A stretch of 64,000 nt of DNA, from assembly GCF_000091305.1 (NCBI RefSeq), contig NC_013929.1:4216001-4280000 (forward strand). Direction: 5' to 3'. Shown in pieces: positions 33,984 through 42,262 of this stretch. The stretch comes from Streptomyces scabiei 87.22 (GTDB lineage: Bacteria > Actinomycetota > Actinomycetes > Streptomycetales > Streptomycetaceae). The stretch's first letter is position 1. Every line of letters begins with the position of its first letter. The position numbers were made by a program, and so were the translations under genes. The notes under the pieces were generated by a model. It was given only the letters and a program-made list of their open reading frames with translations, was not told the origin of the DNA and did not search any database.

Positions 33984-34963
33984 GTGATGTCCTTCGCCGT
34001 GAACCTCGCCCACGCCGCCGAGCCGAACACCGCCGCGTACAGGGCCTGGAGGCCGAGGTTGCGCTGGAGGTCGTCCCAGTAGACCGGCTCGCGCATGAGG
34101 TCGGCGAAGGAGAGCCAGTAGTGGGAGAAGAAGTACGGGTGGAGGGCGTCGAGCTGGGGGATCTGGTCGAGGATCTGGACGGTGATGAGGAGCCCGACCG
34201 TGGTGGCCATCGCGGCGATACCGCTGTTGGTGAGGGTGGAGACGAACAGGCCGAGGGCCGCCACCCCGGTCAGCGAGGCGGCCACCGCCAGGGCGATCAG
34301 CAGCGCCCGCAGCAGGCCCTCGGAGAAGCCGATGCTCGTGCCGGAGATCGTCGTCAGGTCACCGAGCGGGAACAGCAGCGCCCCGACCGTCAGCGCGGAG
34401 ACGGCCACGACCAGGGTCGCGACCAGGCAGAACGTCATGACCGTCGCGTACTTGGTGAGCAGCAGCCGGGTGCGGCCGGCCGGTGAGACCAGCAGATAGC
34501 GCAGGGTGCCCGCGTTCGCCTCGCCCGCGATCGCGTCCCCGGCGATCACGCCCACGGCCATCGGCAGGAAGAAGGGGAGGGTCGCGGCCAGGGCCGTGAA
34601 CACCAGGAACAGCCCGTTGTTGGTGATCTGCGCGATGAACGCCGGCCCGCCACCGCCGTCCGGGCCGCCGCCCGCCGAGGATCCGTCTCCCGTCTCGATC
34701 CGCACCGCGATGCCGACCAGGACCGGCACCGCCGCGAGCACACCCAGCAGCGCGATCGTCCGCCAGCGGCGGAAGGTGGTCAGCAACTCGCTGCGGAACA
34801 GCCCGAAGGTCCAGAGGAGGCCGGGGGTGCGCGCGGGTACGGCGGCCTGTGCGGAGGTCTCCGGCCGGGCCTCGGCCACGGATGTCTCCCTCGGTTCCGT
34901 CTCCCCGGACGTGTCGGTCGGCGTGTCGGCCGGCGTGTCGGCCGGTGTGTCAGCCCGCGACAT
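33977..34963 (-). CDS. ABC-2 type transporter, permease subunit
   Basis: A 328-residue permease. The first 60 residues are a Thr/Pro/Asp/Glu-rich cytoplasmic stretch with repeated TPADTPADTP-like pieces. Six helices follow between about 70 and 325 (TIALLGVLAAVPVLVGIAV, FLVFTALAATLPFFLPMAVGVIAGDAIAGEANAGTLRYLL and others). The stretch AGEANAGTLRYLLVSPAGRTRLLLTKY is the conserved cytoplasmic loop of ABC-2 permeases. It overlaps the ATPase gene by 14 bases and forms an exporter with it; the substrate is unknown. Confidence 0.92.
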   Translation of the reverse strand: MSRADTPADTPADTPTDTSGETEPRETSVAEARPETSAQAAVPARTPGLLWTFGLFRSELLTTFRRWRTIALLGVLAAVPVLVGIAVRIETGDGSSAGGGPDGGGGPAFIAQITNNGLFLVFTALAATLPFFLPMAVGVIAGDAIAGEANAGTLRYLLVSPAGRTRLLLTKYATVMTFCLVATLVVAVSALTVGALLFPLGDLTTISGTSIGFSEGLLRALLIALAVAASLTGVAALGLFVSTLTNSGIAAMATTVGLLITVQILDQIPQLDALHPYFFSHYWLSFADLMREPVYWDDLQRNLGLQALYAAVFGSAAWARFTAKDITA

Positions 34964-35897
34964 CGAAACCCTCCCCCGTGAGTGCCACGAACGCGTCCTC
35001 CAGGGAGGCGCGTTCGAGGGCGAAGCCGCGGACGCGGACGCCCGCGGCGACCAGCGCCGCGGTCAGTTCGGCGAGGTCACGGCCGGGCGGGGGCGGTTCC
35101 GCCGTCACCCGGCCTTCCGCCTCGGCCACCACCACGTCCGCGATCCCCTGTTCCTTCAGCACCCGGGCCGCGTCCGCAGTGTCGGGGGTGAGGACGACGA
35201 GACGGCCGCGCGCGCCCGCGGCCAGGTCGCTCACCGGGCCCTGGACGACGAGCCGGCCGCGGGCCATGACGGCGGCGTGGGTGCACACCTGCTCGATCTC
35301 GTCGAGCAGGTGCGAGGAGAGGAAGACGGTGGTGCCGTCGGACGCCAGCTCCCGTACCAGTGAGCGGATCTCGCGCATCCCCTGCGGGTCGAGGCCGTTG
35401 GTCGGCTCGTCCAGGACGAGGAGGCGGCGCGGCTGGAGCAGCGCCGCCGCGAGGCCGAGGCGTTGCTTCATGCCCAGCGAGTACGCCTTCGCCTTCTTGC
35501 CGGCGGCGGCCGCGAGCCCCACCCGGTCGAGCGCGGCGGCGACCCGTGCGCTCCGGGTGCGCGGGTCGGCGGTGGGGTCGGCGGAGTCGTAGCGCAGCAG
35601 GTTGTCTCGGCCGGAGAGGAAGCCGTAGAGCGCGGGGCCCTCGATGAGGGCGCCCACGTGCGGGAGCACCGTCCGGGTGGAGCGGGGCATGGGCAGGCCG
35701 AGGACCCGGGCCGTGCCCGAGGTCGGCTCGATCAGGCCCATCAGCATGCGGATGGTGGTGGTCTTGCCCGAGCCGTTCGGGCCGAGGAAGCCGAAGACGC
35801 TGCCGCCGGGCACCGTCAGCTCCAGGTGGTCCACGGCCACCTGGCCGCCGCGGAAGGTCTTGGTCAGCCCCTGGGTGTGGATGGCTGCGTCGGTCAT
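34950..35897 (-). CDS. ABC transporter ATP-binding subunit (exporter, CcmA/DrrA-like)
   Basis: A 315-residue ATPase. Walker A is GPNGSGKTTT (about 38-47), the signature is YSLGMKQRLGLAAAL near 135 (SLGMKQ variant of LSGGQ), Walker B is LLVLDEPTNGLDP near 158, and the switch histidine is in FLSSHLL. The C-terminal ~90 residues form an accessory domain with GRLVVLTPDTADAARVLKEQG, common in ABC-2 exporters. The ATG at 35897 has GAGGGGAGCC before it. That ribosome site directly abuts a strong hairpin (35913-35960), so no separate promoter fits between. Confidence 0.94.
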   Translation of the reverse strand: MTDAAIHTQGLTKTFRGGQVAVDHLELTVPGGSVFGFLGPNGSGKTTTIRMLMGLIEPTSGTARVLGLPMPRSTRTVLPHVGALIEGPALYGFLSGRDNLLRYDSADPTADPRTRSARVAAALDRVGLAAAAGKKAKAYSLGMKQRLGLAAALLQPRRLLVLDEPTNGLDPQGMREIRSLVRELASDGTTVFLSSHLLDEIEQVCTHAAVMARGRLVVQGPVSDLAAGARGRLVVLTPDTADAARVLKEQGIADVVVAEAEGRVTAEPPPPGRDLAELTAALVAAGVRVRGFALERASLEDAFVALTGEGFDVAG

Positions 35898-35912
35898 GGC
35901 TCCCCTCGGGTA

Positions 35913-35960
35913 CGGCCGGTGGGCCGGAGCGGCGGTGTCGCCGCTCCGGCCCACCGGCCG
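35913..35960 (-). terminator. Strong 22-bp hairpin between the LolA-like gene and the ABC operon
   Basis: The 22 bases 35913-35934 pair perfectly with 35939-35960 around the loop GTGT. The hairpin begins 6 bases past the LolA-like stop and ends 15 bases before the ATPase start codon. It may act as a terminator with read-through, or as an attenuator for the ABC genes. Confidence 0.75.
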
Positions 35961-35966
35961 GCATCG

Positions 35967-37349
35967 CTACTTCGCCGCGTCGGCCGCCTTCACCAGCGCG
36001 TCCTTGGTGACGGCACCCGCGTACACCGTGCCGTCGTCGGTGAACAGGACGTTGATCAGCCGCGTCTTGAAGACCGTACCCGAGCCGAACTCGCCCTTGA
36101 CCGGGTCGCCGAGGGAGTTCAGGAAGCCGTCGGCATCGGCGTCGCCGGAGGACTCGCCACCGGTGGGCATACCGCCGCCCTCGGCGCCGTCACCGAACAC
36201 GGCGATGGTGCTCCAGCCCTTGCCGATCGTCTTGAACCCGTCGGGCCCGCTCGCGAACTCGTCCTCGGATCCCTTCCCGGAGTCACGGGGGCCCTTGCCC
36301 TCCTTGCGGGACTCGGTGTTCTTCCCGTCCTTGAACCCCTCGCCCTTGCCGGGCTCCCCGAACAGCGAGTCGCCGAAGCCGGACACGTGATCGCCCTGCT
36401 TGCCCGCCTCGTCGGCCTCGGTGACCTTGGCGCCCTTCGGCGGGGTGAAATCGAACGTCGAGGCGCTCGGCTTACCGAAGTCGACCTTCGTGAAGCCCGC
36501 GTCCACGACGGCCGAGCCGCCGCTCGCCGGGGTGAGCGTGAACTTCAGCGGCAGCCCCGTCTTCGCGTCGACCGCGATCGAGATCGCCCCGACCGTCGAT
36601 CCGGACTGCTTCGGCTCGATCACCAGCTTGTACGCGTCCCGCCCGGCGACCCGAGCGGTCCCGTCGACGGTCACGGACGTGGTGTCGTCCACGGCCTTGA
36701 GGGCTTCCTCGGCGAGCTGCTGCGGCGTGCCCGACACGTCCTCGGAGGCGTCGGGGGCGCCCTTGGGCCCGCGCCGGTCCTTGCCCTCGCCGGCGTCGGT
36801 CGCGTGGTACACCTCGTTCGAGGCGCTGTCGTACGCCCACAGGTCGTCGCCGTTGTGGATGACGCTGTACTCGGCGGCGTCGTCCAGCAGCGACAGCTTC
36901 TGCTTGTCGGGACCGTCGGTGGCGACCCGCAACGTGTGGGTGCCGGCGGCGAGTTCGAGGAGCTTGGCGGAGGGGTCGGCGGCCGAGCCGCCGTCCGCGC
37001 CGTCCCCGCCGGAGGGCGCGGCCTGCGAGACGAGGCCCTCCGCGAGGCCGCCCAGGTCGGGCAGGCCGAGGTCCGTGGTGATCTTCACCGTGCCGGACAC
37101 CTGCTCGACGTCCGAGGCTGCGATCTTCTCGATGAGTTCCTGCGCGCTGATCTTCGGCAGATCGGGGTCACCGGAGCCGGCGAAGGCCGGGACGAGCCCG
37201 ATGGTCGCGGCGGCGACGCCCAGCACGGTGACCGGGACGACGTACCGCGCGGCCTTGCGTCGCCGTGCCGAGCGCGTCTCCTCGGCCTCGGCCGCGAGCA
37301 CGGCGGCGTCGCCGGACCGGGCGCTGTCGTCGGTTTCGTACGGTGCCAT
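35967..37349 (-). CDS. LolA-like lipoprotein-carrier-fold membrane protein (DUF2092-type)
   Basis: A 460-residue protein. The cytoplasmic N-terminus contains EAEETRSARRRKAARYV, a single helix lies at about 37-58 (VPVTVLGVAAATIGLVPAFAG), and a large outer domain follows. The domain pattern of repeated strands (SGTVKITTDLGL, THTLRVATDGPDKQKLSLLDDAAEYSVIHNGDDLWAYDSASNEVYHAT, GRDAYKLVIEPKQSGSTVGAISIAVDAKTGLPLKFTL) is that of the LolA/LppX half-barrel. A Lys/Gly/Glu-rich insert lies at 325-365. In Gram-positives, proteins of this kind are found with two-component systems or exporters; the role is not settled. Here it precedes an ABC-2 exporter on the same strand. Confidence 0.85.
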   Translation of the reverse strand: MAPYETDDSARSGDAAVLAAEAEETRSARRRKAARYVVPVTVLGVAAATIGLVPAFAGSGDPDLPKISAQELIEKIAASDVEQVSGTVKITTDLGLPDLGGLAEGLVSQAAPSGGDGADGGSAADPSAKLLELAAGTHTLRVATDGPDKQKLSLLDDAAEYSVIHNGDDLWAYDSASNEVYHATDAGEGKDRRGPKGAPDASEDVSGTPQQLAEEALKAVDDTTSVTVDGTARVAGRDAYKLVIEPKQSGSTVGAISIAVDAKTGLPLKFTLTPASGGSAVVDAGFTKVDFGKPSASTFDFTPPKGAKVTEADEAGKQGDHVSGFGDSLFGEPGKGEGFKDGKNTESRKEGKGPRDSGKGSEDEFASGPDGFKTIGKGWSTIAVFGDGAEGGGMPTGGESSGDADADGFLNSLGDPVKGEFGSGTVFKTRLINVLFTDDGTVYAGAVTKDALVKAADAAK

Positions 37350-37911
37350 GTGTGCCTTACCTCCGTCGTCGGCGGCGGCATCTTCTCGGAGCCGCCATTC
37401 TCACCCGAATCGGTGAGGAGTGGTGATACCCATCTGACCAAATCGGCCGGGGAGAAGCGTCAGACTCCGGGCTCAACTCGGCGTACTGCTACGGGATGAC
37501 ACAACGCGTCCGAACGTCCACCCGACCCGTAGGGGTCGTGCGGGGCAGACGGCCGCGGGGGTGTGGTCGGAGTACCCCGACGGCCCCGGCCGACGCCTGC
37601 CGTGCCGCACGGGTGCGGTGGCGGGTGCGGGTACGGGTGCTCGGGGGGAGGGGCAGCGGGCCTGGACCGGTCAGGGGCGCCGCCGGGCCTACGACGGGTG
37701 CGGGCCCGCCGGGGGTTGGGTGCCGATGCCGGGCCGGGCCGGGCCGCCGGGAGGTGTGCGCGATGCCGTCGCCGGACGCGCGCCTCGCGCCGCGGGGAGA
37801 GGCGGGGCCGGGCCCGGGACGCGCTCCGGCGGGTGCGTCTGGAGGACTGAGGCGGCGTCCTTCTGCGCGGGAGAGGCGGGCAGGGCAGCCGACCCGGCGA
37901 GGCCGGAGGAC

Positions 37912-38080
37912 TGCGGCGGCCGGGGGCGGAGGGACTCGGGCGACCAGGGGGCAGAGGATCTCGGGCGACCAGGGGCGGAGGGATTCGGGCGGCCCGGGGG
38001 CGGAGGGACTCGGGCGACCAGGGGCGGAGCTTCTCGGGCGACCAGGGGCGGAGGGACTCGGGCGGCCAAGGGGCGGAAAG
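37912..38080. repeat. Seven imperfect 24-25-bp tandem repeats
   Basis: The unit is close to CGGGCGACCAGGGGCGGAGG plus GACT. Copies vary at a few positions and alternate between 24 and 25 bases. The non-multiple-of-three variation argues against coding use. Confidence 0.8.
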
Positions 38081-38162
38081 GCCGAGGCTGCCGGAGGGTC
38101 GAAGGGTCGGAGGGTAGGGAGACCGATCCCGCCGGAAGACAGAAGGCACAGGGACCGGGCGG

Positions 38163-38357
38163 CCGGAACGCCGTGCGACCAGGGGCCCGGCGTGGTCAAC
38201 CGCGCACGTCTCTCGGGCCCGTCGGCGACCGGAACGCCTTGCGACCAGGAGCCCGGCTGGCCAACCGCAAACATCTCTGGGACCGTCGGCGACCGGAACG
38301 CCGGGCGGCCGGGAGCCTGGGGTGGTCAACCGCGGACGTCCGTCAGGAGCGTCGGCA
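38163..38357. repeat. Three imperfect 64-66-bp tandem repeats
   Basis: Copies begin with CCGGAACGCC at 38163, 38229 and 38293. Each also contains a CCAGG/CCGGGAGC-like piece, a GGTCAACCGC-like piece and ends near GTCGGCGA. No coding potential is apparent. Confidence 0.75.
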
Positions 38358-38496
38358 GCCGGCGGCCGACCGGTACGGGTCCGGGCGCCCGGCCACCGCC
38401 CATACCGCGAACCGGGACCGGGGACCGGCGACGACCGCCGCACCCCACCGGAGCCGGCCGCGACAGGCCCCGCCTTCGCGCAGGCCGGCAGCGAGG

Positions 38497-38664
38497 CCAA
38501 CCCGCCCCGTGACCCACAGCGGGGCCAACCCGCCCCGTGACCCGCAGCGGGGCCAACCCGCCCCGTGACCCACAGCGAGGCCAACCCGCCCCGTGACCCG
38601 CAGCGGGGCCAACCGGCGCGGTGACCTGCGGCGGGGCTAACCCGCCCGGTGCACCACCGCGTCG
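38497..38664. repeat. Six 28-bp tandem repeats running into the 3' end of the polyprenyl synthase gene
   Basis: Units start at 38497, 38525, 38553, 38581, 38609 and 38637, exactly 28 bases apart. The consensus is CCAACCCGCCCCGTGACCCA plus CAGCGGGG. The first four are nearly identical and the last two diverge. The sixth copy contains the stop codon (38637-38639) and last codons of the polyprenyl synthase. The units are contiguous, so this is not a CRISPR array. Confidence 0.9.
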
Positions 38665-39647
38665 CACAGTTCCACCAGGGCCGCTTTCGCGTCGCACTCC
38701 GGGAGCGGCGACAGGGCGGACCGGGCCTCCTCGGCGTAGCGGACCGTGTCGCGGCGGGCCTGCTCCAGCGCGGGGTGGACGCGGAGGCGGGACAGGGCCT
38801 CGGCGAGGCGGGCGTCGTCGGTCAGGTCGGAGTCGAGCAGTTCGCACAGGGCGATGTCCTCCGGCAGCCCCAGCCGCCCCGCCCGCTCGCGCAGCCGCAG
38901 CACCGGCATGGTCGGCACATGCTCCCGGAGGTCCGTGCCGGGCGTCTTGCCGGACTCGTGGGAGTCGGAGGCGACATCGAGCACGTCGTCCGCGAGCTGG
39001 AAGGCCACCCCGAGGCGTTCCCCGTACTGGGTCAGCACGTCGACCACGGTCTCGTCGGCGCCCGCCATCAGCGCGCCGAGCCGTCCGGCGACCGCGACCA
39101 GCGAGCCGGTCTTGCCGCCGAGCACGTCGAGGTAGTGGTCGATCGGGTCGCGCCCGTCGCGCGGCCCGGCGGTCTCCAGGATCTGCCCGGTGACCAGCCG
39201 CTCGAACGCCTCGGCCTGGATACGGACGGCATCGGGACCGAGGTCGGCGAGGACGTGCGAGGCGCGGGCGAAGAGGAAGTCGCCGGTGAGGACGGCGAGG
39301 GAGTTGTCCCAGCGGGCGTTGGCGCTCGGCACGCCCCGGCGGACCTCGGCCTCGTCCATCACGTCGTCGTGGTACAGCGTGGCGAGATGGGTCAGCTCGA
39401 CCACCACCGCCGAGGGCACGACACCCGGCGCGTAGGGGTCGCCGAACTGCGCCGCGAGCATCACCAGCAGCGGGCGGAACCGCTTGCCCCCCGCGCGCAG
39501 CAGATGCTGGGCGGCCTCCTGGATGAACGGGACCTCGCTCTTGGTCGCCTCCAGCAGACCCTCCTCGACGGCCGCCATTCCGGCCTGGACATCGGCTTCG
39601 AGAGCCTGGTCCCGCGCGCTCAGCCCGAACGGCTCGACGACGGTCAC
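38637..39647 (-). CDS. Long-chain polyprenyl diphosphate synthase
   Basis: A 336-residue trans-prenyltransferase that builds an all-trans isoprenoid chain from IPP, most likely the menaquinone side chain in this kind of organism. The two aspartate-rich motifs are present: D94-D95 with D98 (YHDDVMDEA) and D219-D220 with D223 (LADDVLDV). GGKRFRP near 53 binds IPP. The stretch THLATLYHDD before the first motif has small residues, as in enzymes making long chains. The GTG at 39647 follows AGGAGA; the open frame beyond it lacks a start site. Menaquinone is the electron acceptor for both complex I clusters in this window. Confidence 0.93.
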   Translation of the reverse strand: MTVVEPFGLSARDQALEADVQAGMAAVEEGLLEATKSEVPFIQEAAQHLLRAGGKRFRPLLVMLAAQFGDPYAPGVVPSAVVVELTHLATLYHDDVMDEAEVRRGVPSANARWDNSLAVLTGDFLFARASHVLADLGPDAVRIQAEAFERLVTGQILETAGPRDGRDPIDHYLDVLGGKTGSLVAVAGRLGALMAGADETVVDVLTQYGERLGVAFQLADDVLDVASDSHESGKTPGTDLREHVPTMPVLRLRERAGRLGLPEDIALCELLDSDLTDDARLAEALSRLRVHPALEQARRDTVRYAEEARSALSPLPECDAKAALVELCDAVVHRAG

Positions 39648-40319
39648 GAGGGTTCTCCTGTCTGCTGACGTCTGATGACGGTCACACGGTCGGTCTAGGT
39701 CGCTTTCACGGTCGATGACACGGTTTGTCGATCTGTCGCTGTCATCACCCGAGTCAGCGTATCCGGTCACCTTTCGATCACCACGAGCGCCCACGGCTTC
39801 GCCTGGAGTGGTATGGGACCGCACTCCTCCCATTCTTGATCAACTCATACACGCCGATATCCATCGACGCGCGTGCCGCACCCGTCCGCGCCCACCCGCG
39901 CACCCACCCACGCCCCTGCCCGCACCCCTGCCCGCGCCCACCCGCGACGCGTACCCGTTCTCCCCGGCGGAAACGCCTCCGCACCCCCGGCCACACCTCC
40001 AGCCACACCTCCGGCCCGCACTCCTGCCGTCACCAGGCCCACCCCGGACCGGCCACCCTTCCCCGCGTGTGCCGATTTCACCCATTTTGAACCCACCCCC
40101 CTTGGTCCGAGTTGACCGATTTGCCGCTTACTTTCATTTCACCCGACTCCTCCCGTGAGTTGAGTCACCAGCCCTCTCCGTCCCGCCGCGCGACGCACGC
40201 ATGCCACGCCGTCGAGTTTCCCTTTGCGGTAGGCAAGTTGAGCCAGGAGACGAAAAGCCGATCTTGGGTCGAATCACAGCAAACTCAAGGTCAACTGGAC
40301 CAAAGCGCCAAACCGGGAC
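39648..40319. other. Gene-free stretch between polyprenyl synthase and the riboswitch promoter
   Basis: It is rich in CCCGCACCC-like pyrimidine runs between 39870 and 40060 (CCCGCGCCCACCCGCG and similar), with several overlapping low-complexity open frames that I reject. It should contain the divergent promoter of the polyprenyl synthase gene, for which no clear boxes were found. Confidence 0.5.
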
Positions 40320-40349
40320 TTGTTCCGATCGTGTGCTCTCGCATACGTT
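40320..40349 (+). promoter_or_regulatory. Candidate promoter of the riboswitch-controlled hydrolase gene
   Basis: TTGTTC (40320-40325) and TACGTT (40344-40349) are separated by 18 bases. Transcription would start about 40356, roughly 50 bases before the conserved riboswitch elements, which is a sensible arrangement. Confidence 0.5.
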
Positions 40350-40404
40350 CACACCTCGTCCGGACGGACCGCCTAATCCTGCCGCCGCCCCGGACTCCCC
40401 ACCC

Positions 40405-40603
40405 ATCACCACTCATCCACGCACGGCAGGAGCGGGGGACCCAGGTAAGCCGTCGGTCCGGAGAACCCCCTTCGGACCGGCTAGGGGTGAAGCCACGCGC
40501 AGTACGCCCAGCGGACGCCGCACGCACAGCGGCCGCCGGGACGACGCGCGAGGCCGGGCATCTCCAGCCCGAACCCGACAGCTCACCTCGCAGGCGACGG
40601 AGA
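40405..40603 (+). promoter_or_regulatory. ydaO/yuaA-type cyclic di-AMP riboswitch
   Basis: The leader carries the hallmark conserved pieces of the c-di-AMP riboswitch in the right order: GGAGCGGGGGACCCA (40425-40440), a stem-loop with GGTCCGGAG...CTTCGGACC, CTAGGGGTGAAGCC (about 40481-40494), GGGC, then CCGAACCCGACAGCTCACCT (40569-40588) with CGCAGGCG. Streptomyces genes for Rpf and other cell-wall hydrolases are known to carry this element. Binding of c-di-AMP reduces expression there, probably by early termination. The element ends just before the GGAGAGGA ribosome site of the gene at 40614. Confidence 0.9.
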
Positions 40604-40613
40604 GGAATTCAGC

Positions 40614-41366
40614 ATGCCCGCACAAGGCAAACACCGTCGTCCCAGAAGCAACGCGCTGACCCGTGGCCTCGTCGCCGCCGGCACCGGCGGGGCCGCGCTG
40701 GCCCTTCCGCTCACGGTCGCCACGACCGCGAACGCCGCCGCCCCGGCCCAGGCCGTCACCTCCGTGCAGTCGGCCCCGCAGGCCGCGCCCGCCGCGGTGG
40801 TGCCCAAGGCCACGACGTACACCGTGGTCTCCGGCGACACGCTCTCCTCCATCGCGCGCAAGCACCACACCAAGGGCGGCTGGCAGCAGCTGTACAAGAA
40901 CAACCGCGCGGCCATCGGCGACAACCCGGCGCTGATCCGCCCGGGCCTGAAGCTGACGCTGAACGGCACCAAGCCGGTCGCGGCCAAGAAGGCGTCGACC
41001 GCGTCCAAGACGTCCACGGCCACGCAGGCGTCGGCCAAGACGTACGCGAACAACCTCGACGGCTGGATCCGCGAGTCGCTGGACATCATGGCGCAGAAGG
41101 GGATCCCCGGCACGTACAACGGGATCTACCGCAACGTCATCCGCGAGTCCTCGGGCAACCCGCTGGCCATCAACAACTGGGACTCCAACGCCGCCGCGGG
41201 CACCCCGTCGAAGGGCCTCCTCCAGGTCATCGACCCGACGTTCGCCGCGTACCACGTGTCCGGCACCCCGTACGACCCGTACGACCCGGTCGCGAACATC
41301 ACGGCGGCGTGCAACTACGCCGCCGACCGGTACGGCTCGATCGACAACGTCTTCGGCGCCTACTGA
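40614..41366 (+). CDS. swlA: Secreted LysM-transglycosylase cell-wall hydrolase under c-di-AMP riboswitch control
   Basis: A 250-residue exported protein. A signal peptide (about 1-43: basic start, hydrophobic LVAAGTGGAALALPLTVA, ending ANAAA) is followed by a LysM domain (about 66-115: TYTVVSGDTLSSIARKH...NPALIRPGLKLTL). A Lys/Thr/Ala linker leads to an SLT-like domain (about 145-250) with the catalytic glutamate in NVIRESSGNPLAI and SKGLLQVIDPTF. The set of a riboswitch plus LysM plus SLT matches the Streptomyces germination/sporulation hydrolases. SwlA is my best recollection for the one located next to the polyprenyl synthase gene. It cleaves peptidoglycan outside the cell. Confidence 0.9.
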   Translation: MPAQGKHRRPRSNALTRGLVAAGTGGAALALPLTVATTANAAAPAQAVTSVQSAPQAAPAAVVPKATTYTVVSGDTLSSIARKHHTKGGWQQLYKNNRAAIGDNPALIRPGLKLTLNGTKPVAAKKASTASKTSTATQASAKTYANNLDGWIRESLDIMAQKGIPGTYNGIYRNVIRESSGNPLAINNWDSNAAAGTPSKGLLQVIDPTFAAYHVSGTPYDPYDPVANITAACNYAADRYGSIDNVFGAY

Positions 41367-41381
41367 GCCCTGCGGCTCACC

Positions 41382-41417
41382 TGCTCCATCTGTTCCATCT
41401 GTTCCATCTGTTCCATC
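41382..41417. repeat. Four 9-bp tandem repeats TG(T/C)TCCATC
   Basis: One TGCTCCATC and three TGTTCCATC units run directly into the terminator hairpin at 41417. They lie just after the hydrolase stop codon. Confidence 0.85.
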
Positions 41418-41450
41418 TGTTCCCCTGGGCCGGCGGGCCCAGGGGAACAG
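41417..41450. terminator. Bidirectional terminator between the LysM-SLT hydrolase and HAD genes
   Basis: CTGTTCCCCTGGGCC (41417-41431) pairs perfectly with GGCCCAGGGGAACAG (41436-41450) around GGCG. The flanking genes converge on it. Confidence 0.85.
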
Positions 41451-41455
41451 CCCGT

Positions 41456-42262
41456 TCACGGGAAGAGCCGCTCCAGGACCACCGCGATGCCGTCGTCCTC
41501 GTTGGAGAGGGTCACCTCGTCGGCGACGGCCTTGAGTTCGGGGTGGGCGTTGGCCATGGCGACCCCGTACGCGGCCCAGTCGAACATCGGGATGTCGTTG
41601 GGCATGTCACCGAAGGCGATGGTCCGGTCCGCGGTCAGCCCGAGATGGTCGGCGGCCAGGGCGAGACCCGTCGCCTTCGTGATGCCGCACGGCTGGAGTT
41701 CGACGGTTCCGGGCCCGGACATGGTGACCGTCGCCAGCGAGCCGACCGCCATCCGCGCCGCCGACGCCAACTCGTCGTCCGACAGATAGGGATGGCGCAG
41801 CAGCACCTTGCTGATCGGCTCGCACCACAGGTCGTCCCGGCGCGGCACCTGCACCGCGGGCAGCGTGGGGTGGGGCATGAGGTAGCCGGGCTCGATCAGG
41901 GTGAGGCCGTCGACGCCGTCCTGGTCGACGGCGGCGTACAGCTGCCCGACCTCGGCCTCGATCTTGCCGAGCGCGGTCTCGGCGAGCTCGCGGTCCAGGG
42001 TGACGGACCAGAGCAGCCGGTCCGCGCCGTGGTCGTACAACTGCGCGCCCTGTCCGCACACCGCGAGCCCCCTGCCGCCGAGATCCTCCAGCAGTGGGCG
42101 CACTCTGGGCGCCGGCCGTCCTGTCACCACGAGGTGCCTGGCACCCGCCGCCGTGGCCCGCGCCAGCGCGGCGAGGGACCGGTCGGAGAGCGTGTCGTCA
42201 TTGCGCAGGAGCGTTCCGTCCAGGTCAGTGGCGATGAGTGAATATGCGGTGGGAGCGGCCAT
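41456..42262 (-). CDS. HAD-superfamily (Cof-type, class IIB) hydrolase
   Basis: A 268-residue phosphatase. Motif I is ATDLDGTLLRND (nucleophile aspartate near residue 11), motif II is LVVTGRP, motif III is the lysine in GITKATGLALAADHLG, and motif IV is AFGDMPNDIPMFDWA. The inserted cap between motifs II and III is the type IIB form. Such enzymes act on sugar phosphates or flavin precursors; the substrate is not known. The ATG at 42262 has no clear ribosome site, so either a leaderless start or the GTG at 42286 is possible. Confidence 0.92.
   Translation of the reverse strand: MAAPTAYSLIATDLDGTLLRNDDTLSDRSLAALARATAAGARHLVVTGRPAPRVRPLLEDLGGRGLAVCGQGAQLYDHGADRLLWSVTLDRELAETALGKIEAEVGQLYAAVDQDGVDGLTLIEPGYLMPHPTLPAVQVPRRDDLWCEPISKVLLRHPYLSDDELASAARMAVGSLATVTMSGPGTVELQPCGITKATGLALAADHLGLTADRTIAFGDMPNDIPMFDWAAYGVAMANAHPELKAVADEVTLSNEDDGIAVVLERLFP

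Larger units (their letters stand above)
37350..38636. other. 1.3-kb stretch without a gene, holding three tandem repeat arrays
   Basis: Long open frames exist on both strands, but they encode only Arg/Gly/Pro/Ser low-complexity sequence and overlap one another. I accept none of them. The first 150 bases are the upstream region of the LolA-like gene (AT-richer, 37370-37500). The rest contains the arrays listed at 37912, 38163 and 38497. Confidence 0.65.

Noticed and set aside
37460..38584. Overlapping open frames of 260-374 codons on both strands between the LolA-like gene and polyprenyl synthase
   Set aside because: They are made almost wholly of three minisatellite arrays with periods that do not keep a reading frame, so the frames are accidental.
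38497..38664. CRISPR array, suggested by the regular 28-bp repeats
   Set aside because: The units are contiguous without spacers, the last copies drift, and there are no cas genes in the window. It is a simple tandem repeat.
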